A stretch of 13,368 bases of DNA from NCBI GenBank assembly GCA_002323775.1, contig DCPV01000210.1:5131-18498 (forward strand), given 5' to 3'. A program made the translations under genes and the position numbers. Each line of letters begins with the position of its first letter. Position 1 is the stretch's first letter. The notes under the pieces were generated by a model. That model had not been told where the DNA came from. It searched no databases and worked only from the letters and a program-made list of their open reading frames with translations. This DNA comes from Firmicutes bacterium UBA1535 (GTDB lineage Bacteria > Bacillota > Clostridia > Tissierellales > Sedimentibacteraceae). Positions 9,305-13,368 of this stretch are shown here, piece after piece.

Positions 9305-9587
9305 TTGTTTTATCTCCTTCCACTTTCCCCTGTTCTTTTCTCAAAGCATTTATAAAGGTATATGCTACTTCTTTATTTTCTTCAAAATCTTCATATAAAT
9401 CATATACAAATTCAAAGCTGACTCCTGAAAAATTTGATAGCTGCAATAATATCTGACAAGCCCTATCATAGTCCTTAAAAACAATAGCACTTGTTAATTT
9501 CTGTCTATAACTTTTTAGTTTATTTGTTTCTATTGAATCTGCAACTTTTTCTGCAGATTTTAATGCTGTGTACATTGATTTGTTCAT
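9297..9587 (-). CDS. cas11b: Cas11b small subunit, from an internal start inside cas8b
   Basis: Within cas8b, in frame, an ATG at 9587 (Met374) is preceded by a near-perfect Shine-Dalgarno AGGAGG (9595-9600) with seven bases between GGAGG and the ATG. The Gly-rich KGKGGGT stretch in Cas8b is the translation of that site. The product would be 96 aa, MNKSMYTALK to KVEGDKTNE, entirely helical and of the size of Cas11 small subunits, which line the Cascade belly and hold the displaced DNA strand. Independent internal translation of Cas11 from the large-subunit gene is established for types I-B, I-C and I-D. No separate cas11 gene is present in the operon. Evidence here is the ribosome site, the length and the family precedent; there is no direct proof of translation. 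Confidence 0.82.
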   Translation of the reverse strand: MNKSMYTALKSAEKVADSIETNKLKSYRQKLTSAIVFKDYDRACQILLQLSNFSGVSFEFVYDLYEDFEENKEVAYTFINALRKEQGKVEGDKTNE

Positions 9588-10706
9588 TGTACCGCCTCCT
9601 TTTCCCTTTTTATTTTTAATTAGCATATTAATATTTATAAATTGATTTATTAAATAAGCAATAAAGTTGCTTTTTAAATAGCTATTGTCATCTAATTTTA
9701 AAAACATTTCAATGTATTTATCAAGCAAAAGATTATTTAAAATATAATTAACTACTTCATTGCCAATATTTATATAGTAATTTTCATTAACCTTATACGA
9801 AAAACAAAACACGTTATAATCTCGTACTTTTTTCAATATCTCAATAGCTCTTTTCCTTATATACAATGTTTCAAAGTATTCGACATCCCTATTTTTAATA
9901 ATAACCTCAACATCAAAATCTATAAAATCTGTTGATTCAATTATCCCCGCAAACAATATCCTTCGGACATCCTTTTGACCGCTTTTTGTTTCAATAGCAT
10001 GCGAAACGTTAAAGCTCAGCATATCATTTGAATACAACAAATTTTCTATGCTAGAGTTATCATTTATGAAAAAAGCTTCTCTTCCTTCTGTAAAAGCAAA
10101 GGGTATAAAGTCAAATATATCTTCATCATTAGTAATATGAGTGTTAGGATTAAAGTTATATGCTATCGATTTTCCTTTTTTCCCGGCATCTACATAATAT
10201 CCATTAAGCCTGCAGCACTCGTCGTGTTTCTGCCCTAACAGCAAATTAGGATTACAATAATTTTTGTACATATTTGATTTGTTTCTGAAGGTCTCTTTAA
10301 TAATTGAGCTTCGATTTTCATTTATTAAATCAAGTATTTGCACTTTATTATTTCCATCAAATTTCATTTTTCCAAATATCTCTTTCATGATTTTATTTGC
10401 TGTTAGTTTTTCATTTACCAGTTTTGTCTGTTCTTCTGAAATTTCATCATCAGAAAGTATCCTTTCGATAATCACATGATGAAATTCGCCCTTATAATGA
10501 CTTTCGGCAAACTTCAGATATCTTTCTTCTGTTATATCAGATTGCTTGTACTTTATATAATCGTTTTTTTGTTCATACTCTATATTTTCCCCTAAATCCT
10601 CATAATGCCTAAAATATCTTACCAAGCCTAAAACGGCTGCACTATATCGCCAATCTGACGGCTCCAGTTTAACATCAAGACTTTCATTTTCCAATACTGT
10701 TTTCAT
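9297..10706 (-). CDS. cas8b: Cas8b, large subunit of type I-B Cascade
   Basis: The large subunit recognises the PAM and stabilises the target duplex. It is a 469-aa protein with little recognisable motif content, as expected for fast-evolving Cas8. The assignment rests on its position between cas6 and cas7, its size, and an N-terminal SDWRYSAAVLGLVRYFRHY segment like that of Cas8b/Cst1 proteins. Cysteines are sparse (Cys151, Cys164, Cys165, Cys301 and one near the C-terminus), so the paired CXXC zinc motif of some Cst1 members is absent. Residues 374-469 form an all-helical C-terminal domain that is probably also made alone as Cas11 (separate entry). The ATG at 10706 follows a GAGGAGGAAC site. 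It ends in TAG, overlapping cas7 by 8 bp, and begins 30 bp after cas6. Confidence 0.92.
   Translation of the reverse strand: MKTVLENESLDVKLEPSDWRYSAAVLGLVRYFRHYEDLGENIEYEQKNDYIKYKQSDITEERYLKFAESHYKGEFHHVIIERILSDDEISEEQTKLVNEKLTANKIMKEIFGKMKFDGNNKVQILDLINENRSSIIKETFRNKSNMYKNYCNPNLLLGQKHDECCRLNGYYVDAGKKGKSIAYNFNPNTHITNDEDIFDFIPFAFTEGREAFFINDNSSIENLLYSNDMLSFNVSHAIETKSGQKDVRRILFAGIIESTDFIDFDVEVIIKNRDVEYFETLYIRKRAIEILKKVRDYNVFCFSYKVNENYYINIGNEVVNYILNNLLLDKYIEMFLKLDDNSYLKSNFIAYLINQFININMLIKNKKGKGGGTMNKSMYTALKSAEKVADSIETNKLKSYRQKLTSAIVFKDYDRACQILLQLSNFSGVSFEFVYDLYEDFEENKEVAYTFINALRKEQGKVEGDKTNE
9588..9600 (-). promoter_or_regulatory. Internal Shine-Dalgarno for Cas11b
   Basis: AGGAGG (9595-9600, minus strand) followed by CGGTACA and ATG. 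It is one of the strongest ribosome sites in the window and sits in the middle of an uninterrupted reading frame, which is why it points to deliberate internal initiation. Confidence 0.82.
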
Positions 10707-10736
10707 TTAAGTTCCTCCTCTCTAACAAGATTATTA

Positions 10737-11489
10737 TCAGTTATGTGATTGAGAAATAAGATTTAACATACCAAAGCCACTGCTTGATCTTGATCCTATT
10801 CCGGCATCATAAAAATATTGCAATATGTCGGGATTGGCACTAATTAAAAACGAGCCAACGGTGCAATCAATAAAGCTTCCATAATGCTTCACAAGAACTT
10901 TTTTACAATCTTCCAAAGCTCTTATGTTTATATTTAAAACATCTTCCTCACAAAACCCCGCTAACCTAGCTTGTACCCTTATAACATCTGTAAGCTTTTC
11001 ATTGTAAGCCTTATCTTCAATTGTAAAATATCTGTCCTTATTGCTTTCCCTATTATGCTCTCTAGCTACAATTGAAGATCCTGCAAATGTTCTGACAGTT
11101 ATTTCAGAATTAAAAATCAAATCTTGATTAATTTGAACAACATTTTTAATTTTTAAACTATTACTATTTTCTAATGGAAACTTTTTATTTTTTTTCATTA
11201 AAAACGAATTCATTAAAATCAAGCCTGTTTTATTCTTATCATCAGCAGAAAAGTATATTTTAAATGTTTTTGCTGATAATTCAATTTTCCCCTTTGCAAA
11301 AACTGCTCCTTTCATATATACAGAAAATGTAAAATCCTTTTTTATAGGATTATTTCCTTCATAATATTTGTTATAAAATCTTCCATCTGCAGCACTTTCT
11401 AAAGATGATTTTAGCATTGATAATACCACTCTTCTAATTTCAATTGGCAATTCATTTTTTTCTACCTCAACTTCTAAGTAAAAGCGCAT
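10737..11489 (-). CDS. cas6: Cas6, CRISPR RNA endoribonuclease
   Basis: Cas6 cuts the array transcript inside each repeat, leaving the 8-nt 5' handle. The 250-aa protein starts MRFYLEVEVE, the first strand of a ferredoxin-like fold. It carries FTFSVYMKGA (53-62), and near the C-terminus the Gly-rich loop GIGSRSSSGFGML, the hallmark of Cas6. The ATG at 11489 has GGGGGTG upstream; a longer frame to 11546 has no ribosome site and overlaps a promoter-like sequence. The helix region where many Cas6 enzymes place their catalytic His (about 30-50) has no His, only Tyr39, Tyr42, Tyr43, Lys50 and Lys51. It is the first cas gene, ends with TGA, and precedes cas8b by 30 bp. Confidence 0.94.
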   Translation of the reverse strand: MRFYLEVEVEKNELPIEIRRVVLSMLKSSLESAADGRFYNKYYEGNNPIKKDFTFSVYMKGAVFAKGKIELSAKTFKIYFSADDKNKTGLILMNSFLMKKNKKFPLENSNSLKIKNVVQINQDLIFNSEITVRTFAGSSIVAREHNRESNKDRYFTIEDKAYNEKLTDVIRVQARLAGFCEEDVLNINIRALEDCKKVLVKHYGSFIDCTVGSFLISANPDILQYFYDAGIGSRSSSGFGMLNLISQSHN

Positions 11490-11519
11490 ATTTTCACCCC
11501 CTTTGCTAAAAAAATTTAT

Positions 11520-11546
11520 ATTATAAATATATGAAATAACTATCAA
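11520..11546 (-). promoter_or_regulatory. Possible cas6-proximal promoter
   Basis: On the minus strand TTGATA (11541-11546) and TATAAT (11520-11525) lie upstream of cas6 and would give a leader of about 25 nt. The hexamers are good but the spacing is only 15 bp, shorter than the optimum, in a very AT-rich region where chance matches are common. Confidence 0.35.
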
Positions 11547-11615
11547 TTGAATTTAAGCTGTTTTTATAATCTTGAATATTTAATTTTAAATACTTTAATT
11601 TCAATAGATTTTATG

Positions 11616-11635
11616 GTTTTCATATGTTTTCATAT
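11616..11635 (-). repeat. Two tandem 10-bp repeats upstream of cas6
   Basis: GTTTTCATAT occurs twice in a row (11616-11625 and 11626-11635). A period of one helical turn is typical of sites for cooperatively bound regulators. It lies about 70 bp upstream of the cas6-proximal promoter candidate. The function is unknown and chance in AT-rich DNA is possible. Confidence 0.4.
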
Positions 11636-11651
11636 ATTCACAATTTACTTT

Positions 11652-11856
11652 TTAATTGTTTTTTGTGAGAATAACAACAGTTTTTCTTAGTGTTTCCTTG
11701 TCGCTTTCTAGCTCCATTATGTAACTTTCTAAATCTTTTATACGTCTTTTTAAATCAAAGTAATTCTCTTGTTTCACACTTTCATTAATTTTTGTATTAC
11801 ATATGGTTAATTGCTTTATTCACTTTTCTCTTAAAATCTTGTGTGTAATGTGCCAT
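11652..11856 (-). pseudogene. Frameshifted short ORF, probable IS3-type orfA remnant
   Basis: An ATG at 11856 with AAAGGAAA upstream opens a 19-codon frame (MAHYTQDFKRKVNKAINHM, stop at 11797). A second frame, shifted by one base, is open from 11819 to the stop at 11652. It encodes 55 residues with a basic coiled coil (DLKRRIKDLESYIMELES) and a tail LRKTVVILTKNN. The start resembles the N-terminus of IS3-family OrfA proteins, and the coiled coil with its tail resembles their leucine-zipper end. The helix-turn-helix between them is missing. Total length is 205 bp, so removing one base would join the two frames into about 67 aa. It lies just downstream of a strong promoter whose upstream edge matches the crRNA-like guide. 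It may be a dead transposase, an untranslated leader of the cas mRNA, or a small toxin gene. Confidence 0.45.
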
Positions 11857-11908
11857 TTAACTATTTCCTTTCAGAATATATTTATAATTTTTACCATTTA
11901 TATTTTAT

Positions 11909-11936
11909 ATTATATAACATATTTTCTTTATGTCAA
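11909..11936 (-). promoter_or_regulatory. Strong sigma-A promoter facing the cas operon
   Basis: TTGACA (11931-11936) and TATAAT (11909-11914) on the minus strand are both perfect hexamers, 16 bp apart, giving a predicted start near 11902. It points toward cas6, 410 bp away, through the short frameshifted ORF. I see no convincing terminator between, so it may be the main cas promoter. It directly abuts the predicted crRNA-like target site at 11943-11971. Confidence 0.65.
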
Positions 11937-11942
11937 TATTTA

Positions 11943-11974
11943 TTTATATATTTATAAATTTTTATTACATTTGG
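11943..11974 (-). promoter_or_regulatory. Predicted Cascade target of the crRNA-like RNA, with CCA PAM
   Basis: Read on the minus strand, CCA (11974-11972) is followed by a sequence that agrees with the guide starting at 12109 in positions 1-4, 7-21 and 24-29 (25 of 29). Matching stops after about position 29. A full guide of about 36 nt would reach 11936, the first base of the -35 box of the promoter at 11909-11936. Partial pairing plus a PAM next to a promoter is what is known of CreA and CreR targets, where binding represses without cutting. Both sequences are AT-rich, which raises the chance background. Confidence 0.55.
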
Positions 11975-12027
11975 TATTAATAAATAGTTTATTTGTCGTA
12001 TAGTCATATATCAAATGTTAAACAATT

Positions 12028-12056
12028 TTGCATTAACTGATAATCTATGCTATAAT
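12028..12056 (+). promoter_or_regulatory. Promoter of the crRNA-like RNA
   Basis: TTGCAT (12028-12033), a 17-bp spacer, and TATAAT (12051-12056) preceded by TGC, an extended -10. The predicted start near 12063 lies about 16-27 bp before the first degenerate repeat. It is divergent from the cas operon. Confidence 0.6.
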
Positions 12057-12062
12057 AGTAAA

Positions 12063-12171
12063 TATATCTATGCTATTAATTTTAATATCACCATATTGGA
12101 ATTTGAATAATGCCATAAAAATTTATAAAATTATAAAAGTTTTTTTTAATAGCTCCATATTGGAACAAATA
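12063..12171 (+). ncRNA. CreR/CreA-like mini-CRISPR: two degenerate repeats around one guide
   Basis: The plus strand carries an exact 19-nt copy of the 3' part of the CRISPR repeat at 12090-12108, containing CCATATTGG and the full 8-nt handle ATTTGAAT (12101-12108); its 5' half (12079-12089) has decayed. A second copy at about 12143-12171 keeps CCATATTGGAA (12155-12165) and part of the TTATAG segment, but has lost the handle. Between them lies a guide of about 34-36 nt starting at 12109. Cas6 could cut at 12100/12101 to yield a functional crRNA. Retention of the core in both copies, and of the handle only where it is needed, fits selection rather than random decay. Known relatives are CreA antitoxin RNAs and CreR autoregulatory RNAs next to cas operons. 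Its guide points at the promoter facing cas6. The 3' end is undefined. Confidence 0.75.
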
Positions 12172-12194
12172 TCTCTTATAATAATTAAAGTTAT

Positions 12195-12252
12195 ACAAAA
12201 AACCGTAATTTTTTAGATTTAACTTGCGTTAATGTGTCTAAGAAATTACGGT
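12195..12252 (-). terminator. Rho-independent terminator (minus strand)
   Basis: A 16-bp stem is formed by 12202-12217 and 12237-12252 with one G-U pair on one strand and a 19-nt loop. On the minus strand it is followed by a run of T, as in an intrinsic terminator. On the plus strand the sequence after the stem (CAGTTTATT) is a much weaker U-tract, although it might still end the crRNA-like transcript coming the other way. Confidence 0.8.
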
Positions 12253-12332
12253 CAGTTTATTAAGTTATTATGATAAGCTATTCTTTTCAGTCTATTTTGC
12301 ATTAATAAAAAAAGAGTCTGTTTCTTATCTTT
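12196..12332 (-). ncRNA. Candidate small RNA of about 135 nt
   Basis: The promoter at 12339-12367 and the terminator at 12195-12252 would bound a short minus-strand transcript. It contains a 16-codon ATG frame (starting MQNRLKRIAY) but no Shine-Dalgarno before it, so I lean to non-coding. An early weak hairpin GAGT/ACTC followed by seven T lies near its 5' end. Its 3' part would be convergent with the crRNA-like RNA. No known RNA family is recognised. Confidence 0.4.
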
Positions 12333-12338
12333 ACTCAT

Positions 12339-12367
12339 ATAATATCACAAAAATTTACAAGTTTCAA
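12339..12367 (-). promoter_or_regulatory. Promoter upstream of candidate small RNA
   Basis: TTGAAA (12362-12367), 17 bp, TATTAT (12339-12344) with TGA just before the -10, an extended form. It lies 111 bp downstream of the (2Fe-2S) gene stop, and the transcript would run straight into the terminator at 12195-12252. Confidence 0.55.
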
Positions 12368-12478
12368 CATTTTTGTCAGTTGTTATTATTAAACCCATAA
12401 ATCTTTTTTAATCTTTTTTAAATTCATCTAGCTTTAGTATGATAAATCACCTTTCAAATTTTTATTTTTTAAATTTCC
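12368..12478. other. Intergenic spacer without a recognised gene
   Basis: AT-rich, with ATCTTTTTTA twice in tandem (12401-12420). A short minus-strand frame after an AAAGGTGA site reads LKLDEFKKD but has no usual start codon and stops after a few codons. No terminator for the (2Fe-2S) gene is visible here, so its transcript may run to the hairpin at 12202-12252. Confidence 0.5.
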
Positions 12479-12769
12479 TTAATATTCTTTACCTATCAAC
12501 ACCATATCAATAACCGCTTGTATATCACTCCCACAGCACTTACCTTTAGGATTGTTTACTGCACAATTAGGGTTTTTCATCGCTCCTGTTAGTTTAATAA
12601 TGTCTTTCATGTTTTTTGCTCCGCCTTTGATTATGGCGTCTATAATTTGTTGCTCTGTTACTTTATTGCAGTAACATATATATTCCCCATGAAATTCTTT
12701 ACGCTCTGCTTCACGAGCAGGGCTTTGTTCACTTGTTCAGCAGGATTCTTTTATTATTTCTTCTTTCAT
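12479..12769 (-). CDS. BFD-like [2Fe-2S] protein with in-frame UGA, candidate selenoprotein
   Basis: An ATG at 12769 with GGAGG (12776-12780) starts a 96-codon frame with one internal TGA (12737-12739, codon 11): MKEEIIKESC, then UGA, then TSEQSPAREAERKEF. Downstream it has a BFD-like [2Fe-2S] pattern: Cys32 and Cys34 in YICYCNKVT, Cys69 in MKNPNCAVNNP, and Cys78-Cys79 in KGKCCGSD. That domain is intact, and no in-frame start after the TGA could produce it. A hairpin lies 21 nt after the UGA (separate entry), so I infer selenocysteine next to Cys10, a redox-type Cys-Sec pair. TGA ends cas4 and cas6, so it is not a general Trp codon here. The alternative is a pseudogene with one nonsense mutation. 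It starts 28 bp after the DHFR-like gene and is probably cotranscribed with it. The exact cellular role is unknown. Confidence 0.65.
12703..12723 (-). promoter_or_regulatory. Candidate bacterial SECIS hairpin
   Basis: On the minus strand CTGCT (12716-12720) pairs with AGCAG (12706-12710) around the loop CGTGA. A further GC/GC pair lies below one mismatch. The loop begins 22 nt after the UGA and has a G among its first two bases, in line with the described bacterial SECIS pattern. Five uninterrupted base pairs is modest, so this supports but does not prove selenocysteine insertion. Confidence 0.5.
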
Positions 12770-12797
12770 TGTATTCCTCCATACTTATTCAATATTT

Positions 12798-13337
12798 TTA
12801 TTCTACTCTGCGAGTATAAATTACATCAAGGATGCCATTTATTTCTTTCGTTTGTTTCATTTTTAGTAGAGATGTTAGATTAGTGTCTGAAAATAGTCTT
12901 ATACCTTTTCCTAAGATTATTGGCATGATTGTTAGGTGGTACTCATCTATTAAATTTGATTTTATTAGTTGATTTACTATATTGGCTCCACCGCATATCC
13001 AAATGCTCTTTCCATCTTCATTTTTTAATTTGTTTATAAATTCAACAATATCGCTTGAGACAAACTCAGCATTTTTATTATCTTCTACAGTTTTATGCGT
13101 GAAAACATAGCTATTCATACCCTGATATGGCCAATTATTTGGTGATAATTCATTTACCACTTGCTCGTATGTTGTCATTCCCATGACAATAGTGTCTATA
13201 TCCTTAATAAAATCGCTATAACCATTATCACTATTTGGATTATCGCTATGACCTTCAAGCCATGAAACACCCCCATTATTATCAGCAATATATCCATATA
13301 GGCTCATTGCAATATATAAAATTACCTTTCTATCCAT
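12798..13337 (-). CDS. Dihydrofolate reductase family / RibD C-terminal-like reductase
   Basis: This 179-aa protein has the fold signature of the DHFR/RibD-C family of small NADPH-dependent reductases. VILYIAMSLYGYIADNNGGVSWL at the start is the substrate-side strand and loop. DTIVMGMTTYEQVV (about 48-61) and SIWICGGANIVNQLI (about 111-125) are the nucleotide-binding segments with the GG turn, and IDEYHLTIMPIILGKGIRLF is the conserved C-terminal strand pair. It resembles the single-domain YwjB/YyaP-type homologues, whose true substrate is generally unknown, rather than housekeeping FolA. The ATG at 13337 has AGGAGGG (13344-13350) upstream. It is followed after 28 bp by the (2Fe-2S) gene. No link to the CRISPR locus is apparent. 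Confidence 0.9.
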   Translation of the reverse strand: MDRKVILYIAMSLYGYIADNNGGVSWLEGHSDNPNSDNGYSDFIKDIDTIVMGMTTYEQVVNELSPNNWPYQGMNSYVFTHKTVEDNKNAEFVSSDIVEFINKLKNEDGKSIWICGGANIVNQLIKSNLIDEYHLTIMPIILGKGIRLFSDTNLTSLLKMKQTKEINGILDVIYTRRVE

Positions 13338-13368
13338 TAGTGACCCTCCTGTTAATTATTCCTATTTT

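Noticed and set aside
11490..11546. N-terminal extension of cas6 by 19 residues.
   Set aside because: No ribosome site, and GGGGGTG precedes the ATG at 11489 at the right distance; the extension overlaps promoter-like sequence.
11609..11630. Another partial match to the mini-CRISPR guide (CCATAAAA on the minus strand at 11616-11609).
   Set aside because: Only 16 of 24 positions agree, no CCA-type PAM precedes it, and such matches are expected in AT-rich DNA; the site at 11943-11971 is far better.
11851..11870. TGCCAT shared between the guide and the start of the 19-codon ORF on the plus strand.
   Set aside because: The flanking seed bases do not match and pairing breaks down beyond six bases.
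11803..12003. Plus-strand open frame rich in Tyr, Ile and Leu that looks like a membrane protein.
   Set aside because: It has no ribosome site and is a by-product of AT-rich promoter DNA on the other strand.
12401..12420. Tandem ATCTTTTTTA repeat.
   Set aside because: Low-complexity AT sequence with no nearby promoter or gene start that it would regulate.
12737..12739. In-frame TGA read as tryptophan under an alternative genetic code.
   Set aside because: TGG encodes tryptophan in cas1, cas3 and the DHFR-like gene, and TGA terminates cas4 and cas6, so the standard bacterial code applies.
12647..12883. Plus-strand 78-codon frame opposite the (2Fe-2S) and DHFR-like genes.
   Set aside because: It is antisense to clear coding sequence on the minus strand and has no recognisable protein features.

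Overview
The window is an AT-rich stretch, almost entirely coded on the minus strand, that carries a complete type I-B CRISPR-Cas locus with the right-hand part of a long CRISPR array. Low GC content, strong AGGAGG-type ribosome binding sites, the cas6-cas8b-cas7-cas5-cas3-cas4-cas1-cas2 order and a candidate UGA-selenocysteine gene all suit an anaerobic low-GC Bacillota (Clostridia or Tissierellia type). This is an inference and the species cannot be named.

Layout from left to right: 1-2732 is a CRISPR array of 42 repeats (the first cut by the window edge) and 41 complete spacers. It is transcribed leftward, with its leader at 2733-2911. The cas operon fills 2912-11489 and reads right to left: cas6, cas8b (with an internal start for the small subunit Cas11), cas7, cas5 (enlarged by a coiled-coil insertion), a 113-bp MITE-like inverted-repeat element, cas3, cas4, cas1 and cas2. 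Cas6 processes the array transcript. Cas8b, Cas11, Cas7 and Cas5 form Cascade, Cas3 degrades the target, and Cas4, Cas1 and Cas2 acquire spacers.

The most interesting part is the gene-poor stretch 11490-12478 upstream of cas6. It holds a plus-strand promoter followed by two degenerate copies of the CRISPR repeat about one spacer length apart (12079-12171). The first copy keeps an exact 19-nt 3' part, including the 8-nt crRNA handle. The guide between them matches 25 of its first 29 positions to a site at 11943-11971 that has a CCA PAM. That site lies directly upstream of a near-consensus minus-strand promoter (TTGACA-16 bp-TATAAT, 11909-11936) pointing toward cas6. This is the architecture of a CreR/CreA-type regulatory crRNA, which uses Cascade without cleavage to repress either the cas operon (CreR) or a small toxin gene (CreTA). 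A short ORF and a frameshifted transposase-like remnant sit just downstream of the targeted promoter.

To the right (12195-12367) lie a promoter and a strong terminator that could define a small minus-strand RNA. Next come a 96-codon [2Fe-2S] BFD-like gene with an in-frame UGA and a hairpin in SECIS position (12479-12769), and a dihydrofolate-reductase/RibD-like gene (12798-13337). These two probably form an operon that is separate from the CRISPR locus.
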